64,000 nucleotides of DNA from Pseudomonas fildesensis (GCF_001050345.1 NZ_LFMW01000017.1:124001-188000), one strand, 5' to 3'. Shown: positions 25,316-34,874, counted from the stretch's first letter. Notes: generated by a model from the sequence alone, not told the origin. A program made the numbers and translations.

Positions 25316-26517
25316 GCCTGACCGTTACCGATGTGCTGGCCCTGCCTGGCCTGGAGTCGATGCGCCTGCGCGCCGGTTCGGCCGGACTCGATAATGCTGT
25401 GCGCTGGCCGTACGTCGCGGAAAACAGCGGGATCGCCGAGTGGGTGCTCGGGGGTGAACTGGTGTTCGTCACCGGCATCAATCACCCGCGCGATGAAGCC
25501 AACTTGCTGCAACTGCTGGAGGAAGCCTGTCAGCGCCAGGTCGCCGGACTGGTGATTCTCACCGGGCCGGCCTATATCCAAATAATTCCCCAGCGTTTGC
25601 TGGATGCCGCCGAAGCCGCCGGCATGCCGCTGATTGAGCAGCCCTACTCGCTGAAAATGGTCCTGGTGACACAGGCCATCGGCTCCGCGCTGATCCAGGC
25701 CGAACAACTTGGACGCTCGCGGCACGATGTACTGGAGCGGCTGCTCACCGGTGACTATCAGTCCCTGGACCTGCTGCTGCACCGCGCTGCGCAACTGGGC
25801 ATGCCGCTGGCGGGGCGTTGGCAGGTTGTCCAATTGCAACTGGAGGGTGGCGAGGCGCTGTTTGACCAAGATGATACCGCACAGGTAGAAGCGCAGCTGG
25901 CACGTCAACACGAAGCGATCACCCGGCGCTTGCGCCAGTTTTCAGCATCGATACCGGTAGTCGGCCGCGCAGGGCAATGGACATTGCTGCTGCCGGCCAC
26001 CGATGCCGGCGCGGCGCTGGCCAATCGTCAGCAATTGGCCACTTGGCTGAATCCGCTGAACCTGCGCCTGGCGCCCTTGAAACTGTTTATCGGCTTGAGC
26101 GCCGCCGCACACCCACCCGCGCGCCTGGCCCAGGCGCAGGACGAAGCGCGCCAGGCGCTGGCCGCCGCGCGGCGCTTTAGTGAGCGCGCCGGGCTCTGTG
26201 TATACGACGAACTGGGCGTTTTGAAGCTGCTCAGCGGCGTGCGGGATCGTGCCCTGCTCGACCAATTTCTAAACGAGCGCCTGGGCCCCTTATTGCGCCA
26301 CGACCTGCACCATGGCCCGAGCCTGATGCCGACCCTGGAAGCCTGGTTTCACGAGAATGGTAATCTGATGGCCGCCGCCCAGCGCCTGGCCGTGCACCGC
26401 AACACCCTGACTCACCGCGTCCAGCGCATCGAAGCCCTGTGCGGGCTGACGCTGGATAACGCTTATGACCGCCTGGACATTGGCATCGCGCTGATGATCT
26501 GGCGGCTGTCTGCCTGA
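25312..26517 (+). CDS. PucR family transcriptional regulator
   Basis: A 401-aa regulator with an N-terminal PucR ligand-type domain (starting SLTVTDVLALPGLESMRLRAG and containing WVLGGELVFVTGINHPRDE) and a C-terminal CdaR/PucR helix-turn-helix (WFHENGNLMAAAQRLAVHRNTLTHRVQRIEALCGLTLDNAYDRLDIGIAL). PucR-type proteins control purine or pyrimidine catabolism in response to a base or intermediate. Being embedded and coupled between codB and codA makes it the likely local regulator of cytosine use, a layout differing from E. coli codBA. Confidence 0.92.
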   Translation: MSLTVTDVLALPGLESMRLRAGSAGLDNAVRWPYVAENSGIAEWVLGGELVFVTGINHPRDEANLLQLLEEACQRQVAGLVILTGPAYIQIIPQRLLDAAEAAGMPLIEQPYSLKMVLVTQAIGSALIQAEQLGRSRHDVLERLLTGDYQSLDLLLHRAAQLGMPLAGRWQVVQLQLEGGEALFDQDDTAQVEAQLARQHEAITRRLRQFSASIPVVGRAGQWTLLLPATDAGAALANRQQLATWLNPLNLRLAPLKLFIGLSAAAHPPARLAQAQDEARQALAAARRFSERAGLCVYDELGVLKLLSGVRDRALLDQFLNERLGPLLRHDLHHGPSLMPTLEAWFHENGNLMAAAQRLAVHRNTLTHRVQRIEALCGLTLDNAYDRLDIGIALMIWRLSA

Positions 26518-26544
26518 TTGTTTTTAGCCAAGAGGAACTTGCCC

Positions 26545-27780
26545 ATGCACATCATCAACGCCCGCCTGCGCAACCGTGAAGGCCTGCATGATCTGCACCT
26601 GGAACACGGCCGGATCGCCAGCATTACCCCACAATCAACAGCGCCAATAGTGGGCGCTGACGACCTGGACGCTGCCGGCAACCTGGTGATTCCACCCTTC
26701 GTCGAACCCCATATTCACCTCGACGCAACCCTGACCGCCGGCGAGCCGCGCTGGAACATGAGCGGCACTCTGTTCGAGGGCATCGAATGCTGGGGCGAGC
26801 GTAAAGCCACCATTACCCAGGCAGACACCAAGACCCGCGCCAAAAAAACCATTCAAGCCCTGGCCGCTCATGGCATCCAGCATGTGCGCACCCACGTCGA
26901 CGTCACCGACCCGGACCTCACCGCCCTGAAAGCCATGCTCGAAGTGCGCGAAGAAAGCACGCACCTGATCGACCTGCAAATCGTCGCCTTTCCCCAAGAG
27001 GGCATCGAGTCCTACCGCAATGGCCGGGAACTGATGGAAGAAGCCATCCGCCTGGGCGCCGACGTGATCGGCGGCATCCCGCACTTCGAGTACACCCGCG
27101 ACCAAGGGGTGAGTTCAGTCAAGTTCCTGATGGACCTGGCCGAACGCACCGGCTGCCTGGTGGACGTGCACTGCGACGAAACCGACGACCCACACTCACG
27201 TTTCCTCGAAGTGCTGGCCGAAGAAGCCCGCAGCCGCGACATGGGCGCCCGCGTCACCGCCAGCCACACAACGGCCATGGGTTCCTACGACAATGCCTAC
27301 TGCGCCAAACTGTTCCGCTTGCTGGGGCATTCCGGGATCAGCTTCGTGTCGTGCCCTACCGAAAGCATTCACTTGCAGGGCCGCTTCGACAGCTTTCCTA
27401 AACGCCGAGGCGTCACCCGCGTCAACGAACTGCTGGAAGCCGGCATGAACGTCTGTTTCGGCCAGGATTCCATCGTCGACCCCTGGTACCCGTTGGGCAA
27501 CGGCAACATCCTGCGGGTACTGGAAGCCGGTTTGCACATCTGCCACATGCTCGGCTACAAAAACCTGCAAAGCGCCCTCGATCTGGTTACTGACAACAGT
27601 GCAAAAGCCATGGCCCTGGGTGACCGATACGGCCTGGAACCGGGTCGACCGGCCAACCTGCTGATTCTGTCGGCAGACAGCGACTACGAGGTGATTCGCA
27701 GCCAGGGCCTGCCGTTGTACTCGATCCGCAATGGTGAGGTTTTGATGAAGCGGCAGCCGGCGCAGGTGGAGTTTTTGTAA
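26545..27780 (+). CDS. codA: Cytosine deaminase
   Basis: A 411-aa amidohydrolase converting cytosine to uracil and ammonia. Metal ligands and active-site residues are visible: PHIHLD (His56 and His58), DVHCDETDDPHS (His and Glu), TASHTTAMGSYDN (His) and FGQDSIVDPWYPLGNG (catalytic Asp). The start ATG 26545 is preceded by AGAGGAA; an upstream frame from 26518 adds only nine residues. With codB it makes a complete cytosine uptake and use pathway feeding pyrimidine salvage. Confidence 0.95.
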   Translation: MHIINARLRNREGLHDLHLEHGRIASITPQSTAPIVGADDLDAAGNLVIPPFVEPHIHLDATLTAGEPRWNMSGTLFEGIECWGERKATITQADTKTRAKKTIQALAAHGIQHVRTHVDVTDPDLTALKAMLEVREESTHLIDLQIVAFPQEGIESYRNGRELMEEAIRLGADVIGGIPHFEYTRDQGVSSVKFLMDLAERTGCLVDVHCDETDDPHSRFLEVLAEEARSRDMGARVTASHTTAMGSYDNAYCAKLFRLLGHSGISFVSCPTESIHLQGRFDSFPKRRGVTRVNELLEAGMNVCFGQDSIVDPWYPLGNGNILRVLEAGLHICHMLGYKNLQSALDLVTDNSAKAMALGDRYGLEPGRPANLLILSADSDYEVIRSQGLPLYSIRNGEVLMKRQPAQVEFL

Positions 27781-27789
27781 GAAACGTGG

Positions 27790-29946
27790 TCAGACGATCG
27801 AATCGATATCCAGTGTCTGCGCCCTCCCCCCGTCGTTGTGGGAGGGCGACGGGATGCTGGCATGTTGGGACAACTCACGGTTCTCACGATGGCTGAACCA
27901 GCGATTGAGACTGGGTTGCAGGTTGGCGGAGCGGGCCTGACTGCCGTACACATCGCGGGCTTTGAGGCGACGCCAGCGCAGGCTTTGCAGGCGGTGACGG
28001 CTGGCGTTCAAGCGTTCGATCTCGGCGTTCAAGGCCTGGTTGTGTTGATGTGCATGGCTTCGCTGATTCGCCGGGCGACGATGCTCGAGTTCTCGGTTCT
28101 TGTCGCGCAGTTGTTGACGCATGGTCTCAAGCGCGTGGTCGAGCAACTCGAATTCTCTCGGTGTGACAAGAGGCCCCTGGCTGTCCAGGGTTTGTTGCCA
28201 GCGGCGCAACGTGGCCCAGGCGGCAGGGATGTAGCTGGCGGTCATGAAGTGCTGGTTGGCCTGGAACAGCTGTTTCAGCAAATTGTCGCGGTGGGGCATA
28301 TCGCCCTGGAGTTGCAACGCGCGATTGCACCCCGCCTCCTCGATGGATTCACAACCGGGTGTCCACAGCACCGAAGAATGCGTGCCGTCCGGGAGCATGA
28401 TCGGCATGAAATGCTGTTGTTCGCCGTGATGCTGATAGGCGTTTCCACCCACGCGTACCAGGCCGGCGGCGAACAGCAGGCCACCGGCACCGGGGGCGCT
28501 AAATAACGTCACGGCGCCGGGGATCCAGAGTTTGGCGGTGGTGTTCATCCAGGTAGCGGGGACACTGGGGACGGGGTCGTTGTAGTTGACGATTCGGTGG
28601 TGGACCAGGGTGGAGGCGCCGGAGGTGAATTCGGAGTCCGCGGCGCGGGGGGCCCCGTAGGTGTATAGGAGGATGTTGTAGCCGCGATCAGGAATCCGCC
28701 GCAGCCCTTCTGCCAAAAGCAACGCGATGGCGCCGCCCAGGCTGTGGCCACAAATGACGATACGTTGTCCTTGGTGAAACTGATCAAGGTAGCGCAGCAC
28801 GAAATTGCGCATAGCCCGATAAGCTTGATAAAAACCTTCGTGTGCCTTGCCAACGCCTTCGGCAAAGCTCACCTGATGGGCATTTGCGTCGCGCAGCGCA
28901 TCGGCACCACTGGCTGTACCACGCACAGAGATCAGGATCACCTCGTCGTGATGAGTGATAAAAGCCTGAGTGTCAGTACCGAGTTTTTCATCATCGAAAA
29001 AGTGCAGGCTCGCAGGGTGTTCCTGCTCATCGCCCAGTTCCGGATTGTTTTGTGGATAAAGCTCAGGATCGAAGGGCAGGATCTCGAATCGCTTGGAGTA
29101 AGGGACCTCTTCATAAACAGGATAAAAACGTTGCGCCTGTTCGGGATCAATTCGCCAGGCTTCGTGGTATCCCGAGAGCTTTTCTGAAAACAGATTTCCG
29201 ACGGAGGGGTCCATCGCAAAGGTGACTTGATCCACCGGCTTCCTGGGAGGCTGTTGACCAAAATCGCAGTAGCTCAGGGCAGACATCAGCGCCAACTGGT
29301 ACAGGTTCAAGGCACAGAATTGATCATCGACGGAGATAATCGGGCGCAAGGCTCGCAAAGGCCGTACTTCGAGTACGGTGTGTTGATTGGGGAACAACAC
29401 AATCCCTGAGAGGGTCGGCTGAGACGGGCCGAATCCGAGGTCGGCCATCATTTTCAGTGCATGCCGTTGAGGGCGGTACGGCGTAGTTGCTACAGGCGGT
29501 AAATGAGCGTTATGACGAACCAAGTCACTCACTTCAACCTGATAAAACCGGTCCGCTTGCTGCTTGGCTGGATTACCCTCAATTCGTCGACCGTCAGCTG
29601 TAGAAAAGCGTGTCTGCTCGGCGCGGGTTTGCAGTTCGGTGATGGGTAGTTTGTACGTTATGCGCTTGCTCAGTCGGTCATACAGTTCTTCTGTCCCGCA
29701 ATACCGCCCCTCCAACAGAAGAACCACTGGGCCACAGTAAAAGTCCTGCAGCTTGGCAAATCCATCTCCATTCACCCTGCCCTCGTACTTACGTCCTGTA
29801 CTGTCGTAGACCGTGAATGAAAGGCCGCCATATGCCTTTCCGCTACCGGCTTCATCTACCAGACAAAAGCTTACCCAATGTCCCCGCAATGAGCAGGCAG
29901 GCATCTTGTCATTGAAAAAAGGTTGCTTCCATGCGTCCTGCTTCAT
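27790..29946 (-). CDS. Class 3 lipase, probable type VI secretion effector (Tle2/TseL-like)
   Basis: A 718-aa protein without a signal peptide. The central lipase domain has nucleophile Ser402 in GHSLGGA and Asp457 in NYNDPVPSVP, in a class 3 lipase-like block starting VILISVRGTAS. An N-terminal domain of about 250 aa begins with a FCLVDEAGSGKAYGGLSFTVYDS beta-fold, like the PAAR-proximal or prePAAR-free cargo domains of T6SS effectors. The C-terminal 150 residues are a charged coiled coil. The start at 29946 has AAGGAAC upstream. The order vgrG, DUF4123 adaptor, lipoprotein, lipase resembles V. cholerae vgrG1-tap-tseL, so membrane phospholipid attack in rival cells is likely. Target specificity is not known. 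Confidence 0.82.
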   Translation of the reverse strand: MKQDAWKQPFFNDKMPACSLRGHWVSFCLVDEAGSGKAYGGLSFTVYDSTGRKYEGRVNGDGFAKLQDFYCGPVVLLLEGRYCGTEELYDRLSKRITYKLPITELQTRAEQTRFSTADGRRIEGNPAKQQADRFYQVEVSDLVRHNAHLPPVATTPYRPQRHALKMMADLGFGPSQPTLSGIVLFPNQHTVLEVRPLRALRPIISVDDQFCALNLYQLALMSALSYCDFGQQPPRKPVDQVTFAMDPSVGNLFSEKLSGYHEAWRIDPEQAQRFYPVYEEVPYSKRFEILPFDPELYPQNNPELGDEQEHPASLHFFDDEKLGTDTQAFITHHDEVILISVRGTASGADALRDANAHQVSFAEGVGKAHEGFYQAYRAMRNFVLRYLDQFHQGQRIVICGHSLGGAIALLLAEGLRRIPDRGYNILLYTYGAPRAADSEFTSGASTLVHHRIVNYNDPVPSVPATWMNTTAKLWIPGAVTLFSAPGAGGLLFAAGLVRVGGNAYQHHGEQQHFMPIMLPDGTHSSVLWTPGCESIEEAGCNRALQLQGDMPHRDNLLKQLFQANQHFMTASYIPAAWATLRRWQQTLDSQGPLVTPREFELLDHALETMRQQLRDKNRELEHRRPANQRSHAHQHNQALNAEIERLNASRHRLQSLRWRRLKARDVYGSQARSANLQPSLNRWFSHRENRELSQHASIPSPSHNDGGRAQTLDIDSIV

Positions 29947-29959
29947 GATTGGTTCCTTG

Positions 29960-30739
29960 TCACTGGCATGTTGGATAGACGTCACATATGCGCCCATCCG
30001 GCATTTTTATGGGTTTGAAGTCCGTAGTATTGCCCCTGCAATATGCGGACAAGTCTTCGAAACTGTGACCTTTGCAGCGCTTCCATCCTCCTTGAACAGC
30101 TATCCATGTGTCGTCAAAAGCAGGTAGTTCCTCATCGATAACGGTCAGCACCATCCTGAGTGTTTTCCCCGATAGCTGATCTCGTTGCACGACCCCACCC
30201 GCTCGTGCTTTTTGCGGCTGACCCGTTGCATCCAGCGAATTGCATAGCAGGATTTTAATGATCGCGTGCTTCGGCCCCACCGTCCGAAACAACCACTGAC
30301 ACTGCCTAAATAACTCCTGAACACCCGACTCAGGCATCCCAGGCACATCCCCCTCCGAACGATCACGAATGGAAATACCTGCCATAGCGCCCCCAACATC
30401 CGAGTCACGCGTTCCCCACTTCGCATAAAAATCAAACTCCACACCGCGCAATACCAACGGACACCCGTCTACCGTTTCAGTCAGAGGAAGCTCGTAGCGC
30501 ACCCGACTGGCCACAGGTTTGTAATCAGTAAAAAACACTTTCCGCTCGGGTCTCTTTCCTCGACGCGGGGGCAAGGTGCAGGCCTCACCTGTGGCCGGAC
30601 GGTAATTGGCGGCACTTTTAAGTTCGAAATCCGCCGGCAAATCCACCTCCAACGTAAAGTGTTCAACCCCCCTTCCCGCACACCCCGAAAGCCACGCCAT
30701 TCCAACAACAATTAACGCCCCACCCATCCACCTGTTCAT
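29960..30739 (-). CDS. Lipoprotein, candidate immunity protein for the T6SS lipase
   Basis: A 259-aa predicted lipoprotein: a short signal MNRWMGGALIVVGMAW then lipobox LSGC (Cys19). The mature part contains paired cysteines (ACTLPP, GCPLVLRG, QCQWLF) suggesting disulfides in the periplasm. No catalytic motif was recognised. It lies between adaptor and effector genes, a position typical of Tle immunity proteins, which are often periplasmic lipoproteins that block the lipase. Start at 30739 has GGGGGA upstream and overlaps the end of the DUF4123 gene by four bases. The immunity role is an inference from position. Confidence 0.7.
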   Translation of the reverse strand: MNRWMGGALIVVGMAWLSGCAGRGVEHFTLEVDLPADFELKSAANYRPATGEACTLPPRRGKRPERKVFFTDYKPVASRVRYELPLTETVDGCPLVLRGVEFDFYAKWGTRDSDVGGAMAGISIRDRSEGDVPGMPESGVQELFRQCQWLFRTVGPKHAIIKILLCNSLDATGQPQKARAGGVVQRDQLSGKTLRMVLTVIDEELPAFDDTWIAVQGGWKRCKGHSFEDLSAYCRGNTTDFKPIKMPDGRICDVYPTCQ

Positions 30740-31569
30740 GTATTTCCCCCACCCCTGCGCCACTGCTCCACCACTCGCTCAACGTGTTCCCCCGGCGTCT
30801 CGCCCCCTCTCGGCTGCCACCGAATGACACTGCCTCGGGTCGCCTCCTCCAATCTGCGTACCACCAGAAACTCCAACTGCTCCGGCCCACGCCACTGCCA
30901 GGCGCGAGCCTGTTCCAGTACTTGGGCCAGCCAGATTCTGGGGTCTTGAAACTCAACCAGAGCAGCAAGATCCTCGCTGTGTTCCGCCAGTAGGTACCGC
31001 AGGATATTGGCGTGCAGGATGGCTTCGGCCTGAGGGTTTGGGGTATCCATCCAAGGTGCCGGAACAGGCATCGGGTACTCGCCGGGAGCCGGGTTTTCGG
31101 CATGGCACCAGCGCCCTTCATGCCAGTAACACAGGCTGATCAGCGGCCCGAGGAATACCGGCCAATGCGCTTGCGTCAGATAGGCCAGGGCACGGGCCAA
31201 CGTGCGATTGTCGTGAAAGCGGTAGAGAGCACGCGCGCCCTCTGGCCCTACCAGCAGTCGCTCGCGCCAATGCCGAGTGACGCCAGCCAAATCATCATCG
31301 GGCAAGCTGCCAAGCCACCCCCAATTCGTCTCGGGGTGTTGCAGCAGATCAAGCAGCGCAGACTCACTCAACGGCCCCAACAGCAGGATCACCGGGCCAG
31401 CATTTGCCAACTCCGCCGCGCCAGTCTCGGTGTAGAGGCTGCAATATTGCGTCACGTCGCGGGCCGCCAACATGGGCGGGCATGACTCGTGGTTCCCCTC
31501 AAGCATCAGGCACAGTCGGCGCCCTGCCTGTTGTTGTCGGGCCATCCATTGGCTTGGCAGGTTTTCCAT
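30736..31569 (-). CDS. DUF4123 T6SS adaptor (Tap/TEC-like)
   Basis: A 277-aa cytosolic protein of the DUF4123 family, which loads specific effectors on the VgrG tip. The typical beginning is CLMLEG...ARDVTQYCSLYTETGAAELANAGPVILLLG, then DLLQHPETNWGWLGSLPD and HWRERLLVGPEGARALYRFHDNRTLARAL, all family patterns. Start ATG 31569 overlaps the vgrG stop (ATGA), so translation is coupled. It is followed directly by the lipoprotein and lipase genes, and most likely serves the lipase. Confidence 0.88.
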   Translation of the reverse strand: MENLPSQWMARQQQAGRRLCLMLEGNHESCPPMLAARDVTQYCSLYTETGAAELANAGPVILLLGPLSESALLDLLQHPETNWGWLGSLPDDDLAGVTRHWRERLLVGPEGARALYRFHDNRTLARALAYLTQAHWPVFLGPLISLCYWHEGRWCHAENPAPGEYPMPVPAPWMDTPNPQAEAILHANILRYLLAEHSEDLAALVEFQDPRIWLAQVLEQARAWQWRGPEQLEFLVVRRLEEATRGSVIRWQPRGGETPGEHVERVVEQWRRGGGNT

Positions 31570-33587
31570 CAAGCCGCCCTCCCCGTGATTTCGCACTGGC
31601 CTTCGCGGCAACGTTCACACAGGGGGCAGAAGTCCGCGCCCAGTTGTTTGGCCAAATGCATGATGGCGCCTTGCGCTGCGGCGATTTGGGGGGCATCGGT
31701 AACCGAAGACGAACTCTCCGGCCAGGTCGCGGACGGTGAACCGCCAAGGGTGATCGGCCGACTGCTGAAAATGCCGCCCGCCTGGATTACCAAGTGCTCT
31801 CCCCCGGCCTTCAAGCTCAGTTGTGCACCCGCATCGATGACCAAGCTGGCCCCTGCCTTGAGATGAACCTGTTGCCCGGCTTCGATCACCAGGGTCTGCC
31901 CCACACGGGTCTGGCTATCGACTTGCACGTCAAGGTGATCGCTCGCCTTCAGCACCACCTTGCGATCACCGGTGACGTAACGATGCTCCGCGCTTTCCAG
32001 GTGACTGGTACTTAAACCCCGGACGATTTCACGCCGCTCTCCGGCCACCTCCAGGCGGCTGTCATGGCCGACCTGTTGCTCCAGGTCACGTTGGGCACGC
32101 AGGTAAATGAGTTCCTCGCCGCGACGGTCTTCCAGATGCAGTTCGTTGGCGCCCGCGCCACCAGGGGAACTGCAAGTACGCAACACGCTGCGGGTCTTGT
32201 GCTCCGGCAAGGAATAAGCCGGCAGGTGCAGCGCATTGGGCAAGCAGCCGTTGATCAATGGCTGGTCCGGGTCGCCTTCCAGGAAGGTCACCAGCACATC
32301 CATACCCACCCGTGGAATCATCATGGCGCCAAACCCGTCACCGGCCCAACCGGACGCCACGCGTACCCAACAACTGCTTTTGTCGTCCGTCTTGTCCAGA
32401 CGATCCCAATGAAAGCGCACTTTTACCCGACCATAGGCATCGCAATGCACGTCCTCACCCTCTGGCCCGGTCACGGTGGCAGTCTGGCTGCCGTTGATGG
32501 TCGGTTTGGGATGTTTGAGGGGCGGTCGATACACCGCACGCCATGGCGTTGCCGTGAAACGGTTGCGATACCCCTGGAATGCTTCAGCGTTAAGCACCGC
32601 TTCTTCCAGCACTTGCGGCTGATACCCCTCGTGACGCACCGACGAGAGCAACCACAAGTCATTGCAGGCCGGATCCGGGTGATCACACAGTTCCAGAAAA
32701 TGACCGCTGCGCAACACCGGTTGATTACTTTTGCCCAATGCCCGGGAACGGTCGCTCTGATGGCGCTCCAGCCCACGGCGCGCCAATTGCACGCCCCGTG
32801 CATGACCGGTAAAACCTGCGGGGTAGCAATAATCCTCGAGGGGTTGCGCCGACACCACGCCGGCCTTGTCTTGCAGGCGCAACGAAGGGTGTTCGAAGTC
32901 ATGATCACGGCGCACCGTTTGCCGGCTGCGTGTTTCCAGGTGCCGGTCGAAACGCCGGATCACTGGCGTCCGGGCCGCCGGGTCAGCCAACGAACAATAG
33001 CGCTGCGCAGGCAAACGCCGAAACACCGTCTGGTCATCCCCAAACACCAGTAGATGGTTGTCCACGCTGTGACGGAAATGGTAGTGAATGCCCTCTTCTT
33101 CACACAGCCGCTGGATGAAGTGCAGGTCGGTTTCTGCGTACTGCGCGCAAAATACGCGCGGCGGATAGACCACAGGACCGAGTTCAAACGCGTAGGCGTC
33201 AGCGAGGATGCCGTGATGTTCGAGCACGGCGGTGATGATCTGCGGCACGCTTCGCTGCTGGAAAATCCGCTGGTCGCGACGGTAGGCAAGACAGGCCAGG
33301 CGCGGTGCCAGGGTGAGGTGGTAACGGGTGAGCCGGACACCCGGGGCATCCCGGCCGATGGCGTAGACTTGCCCATGCAGGCCTTGATCCGCTTCGCCGA
33401 AGTCCAGATAGGCGGGTTGGTGGAGCAAGGCTTCCAGATCAAGCGAGGGGTTTTCGCTGACTAACTGCACCTGAATGAAGTACGGCTGGTCAAGCGTCTC
33501 GCTGCCTTTAAAAGCCAATACCTGAAAGTCAGTACTTGTTCCTGAAAGGATTAATTTGAAACGTGACGAAACAAACGCGTTAACCAT
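31569..33587 (-). CDS. vgrG: Type VI secretion tip protein VgrG
   Basis: A 672-aa VgrG spike protein. The gp27-like domain starts with LVSENPSLDLEALLHQPAYLDFG; the gp5-like OB fold carries RVKVRFHWDRL and SCWVRVASGWAGDGFGAMMIPRVGMDVLVTFLEGDPDQPLINGCLPN. The C-terminal beta-helix contains repeated V/I-rich strands, ending in a Cys cluster FCPLCERCREGQC, which is common in pseudomonad VgrGs and may bind metal. There are no T6SS core genes in the window, so it is an orphan vgrG island served by a system elsewhere in the genome. Confidence 0.93.
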   Translation of the reverse strand: MVNAFVSSRFKLILSGTSTDFQVLAFKGSETLDQPYFIQVQLVSENPSLDLEALLHQPAYLDFGEADQGLHGQVYAIGRDAPGVRLTRYHLTLAPRLACLAYRRDQRIFQQRSVPQIITAVLEHHGILADAYAFELGPVVYPPRVFCAQYAETDLHFIQRLCEEEGIHYHFRHSVDNHLLVFGDDQTVFRRLPAQRYCSLADPAARTPVIRRFDRHLETRSRQTVRRDHDFEHPSLRLQDKAGVVSAQPLEDYCYPAGFTGHARGVQLARRGLERHQSDRSRALGKSNQPVLRSGHFLELCDHPDPACNDLWLLSSVRHEGYQPQVLEEAVLNAEAFQGYRNRFTATPWRAVYRPPLKHPKPTINGSQTATVTGPEGEDVHCDAYGRVKVRFHWDRLDKTDDKSSCWVRVASGWAGDGFGAMMIPRVGMDVLVTFLEGDPDQPLINGCLPNALHLPAYSLPEHKTRSVLRTCSSPGGAGANELHLEDRRGEELIYLRAQRDLEQQVGHDSRLEVAGERREIVRGLSTSHLESAEHRYVTGDRKVVLKASDHLDVQVDSQTRVGQTLVIEAGQQVHLKAGASLVIDAGAQLSLKAGGEHLVIQAGGIFSSRPITLGGSPSATWPESSSSVTDAPQIAAAQGAIMHLAKQLGADFCPLCERCREGQCEITGRAA

Positions 33588-33887
33588 CCGTTGTTACCCG
33601 CCCTCAACTTTCTGACTGAAATACTTCCCCCCGTAAATGCCGGTAATTGGCTGAGAAAAAGTGCCTGAACGCCCTGAAGCTTAGCGATTCCAGGAGAAAT
33701 TCGGCCCTTATAAAATAAAAAAGAAGTTTCGTACAACGAGAATGGACGTGTCTTTTACAAAATAAGAAATCGAGCCAAATACCCAGTCATCAACAACAAG
33801 AAAAGTCTTACTTTGATTTATACCTGCATAACTAAACTTTAAAGAAACAGCTGACACCTTTTCAGGCTATCAGCCGTTTTCCCCGAC
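33588..33887. other. AT-rich intergenic stretch upstream of vgrG
   Basis: Between the vgrG start and the DapF-like stop lie 300 bases, much richer in A and T than the rest of the window. No credible gene is seen. It likely contains the vgrG promoter. The right end holds the hairpin of the next entry. Confidence 0.6.
33849..33879 (-). terminator. Possible terminator of the DapF-like gene
   Basis: On the minus strand the arms GCTGATA and TGTCAGC form a 7-bp stem (one G-U) with an 11-base loop, followed by TGTTTCTTT. It begins about 10 bases past the DapF-like stop. Confidence 0.55.
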
Positions 33888-34874
33888 TCAGGTTTGTGGT
33901 CGCGCAGTCCCGAACAAACTGACGTTCAACACTATTTCACCCTGAACCTGCAACCGTACTGGCGCCGTGCCACCCGGCATCACCACGGTGACTTCACCGC
34001 CCTCAACCCAACCCGCCCGCCACGCCGCGCAAGCCACCGCAGTGGCGCTGGTACCCGAGGACGCGGTGGGCCCCTCACCCCGCTCGAACACTCGCGCAAT
34101 AACCCGATTACCGGAGGCCCGGGCGGCCCATTGCAGGTTGATCCCGGCCGCACAGGGTTGGCCGCTCCCGGCGGGTGGCGCGAAGGCAATCGCCTGTAAT
34201 GGATTGAACAGTGCGGGCTGGTGCATCGCCTGATTATCCGGCAATGCCGACACCTGCTCGACCAGCGTCACGCAATGCGGATTGCCCACACGCACACACT
34301 GGCTGCGCGCCCATTGCGGGTTGATCGCAGCCAGCGCAGCCACATGACTGAATTCATGACGCCCCACGAGCGCCCGTTCAACGCCCACCGCGCCGACGGC
34401 CAGCGGCCCGAACTGAGGTTGCCCCAGGGTCAGCCAGAATCCAGGCACCTGCGCGTACATCGCAGGCTCGACAGTCGTGGCCACCGGCGACGCCGCATCC
34501 GCCTTGTCGTGATGCACTCGCAACTCACAGCCTTGTGTCATCAGGCCCTGGTCCGTCAGCGCCTGGGCGAAGATGGTCAAGCCGTTGCCGCTGCGCTCGG
34601 CGAGGGAGCCGTCGGTATTGACGATCAGCAGGTCAAAAGGCGGCGCAGCCTGGAACGGCCCGACCAACAAGCCGTCGCAGCGGTGAGGTTTGGCATCGGC
34701 CGGATGTGGCAACGTCCCCCAACCACATTCGGACACAATCGCTGACGATGCCCAAGCCTCCCGCGTGCTCGCAGCCAAACCAGCCGTGTCAGGCACTGCT
34801 ACACCCTGGCTGCGCAAATAAGCCGGGTTGACCACCCCATAGATATTGCCGCGCGCGTCGTAGAACACGGTCAT
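33888..34874 (-). CDS. Diaminopimelate epimerase-like protein with Ser/Ser active site
   Basis: A 328-aa protein of the DapF fold. Both active-site regions are clear: NTDGSLAERSGNG (residues 86-98) and EGPTASSGTSATAV (267-280). In true DapF these read NADGS-x-x-x-QCGNG and ETxACGTGA, each with a catalytic Cys. Here both positions are Ser (S95 and S273). The protein is longer than DapF (about 275 aa), with an insertion before residue 60. It can therefore hardly be the cell's DAP epimerase by the classical two-base thiol mechanism; it could be another isomerase, a hydratase or an inactive binder. Monocistronic, 360 bases from the divergent MFS gene. Confidence 0.8.
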   Translation of the reverse strand: MTVFYDARGNIYGVVNPAYLRSQGVAVPDTAGLAASTREAWASSAIVSECGWGTLPHPADAKPHRCDGLLVGPFQAAPPFDLLIVNTDGSLAERSGNGLTIFAQALTDQGLMTQGCELRVHHDKADAASPVATTVEPAMYAQVPGFWLTLGQPQFGPLAVGAVGVERALVGRHEFSHVAALAAINPQWARSQCVRVGNPHCVTLVEQVSALPDNQAMHQPALFNPLQAIAFAPPAGSGQPCAAGINLQWAARASGNRVIARVFERGEGPTASSGTSATAVACAAWRAGWVEGGEVTVVMPGGTAPVRLQVQGEIVLNVSLFGTARPQT

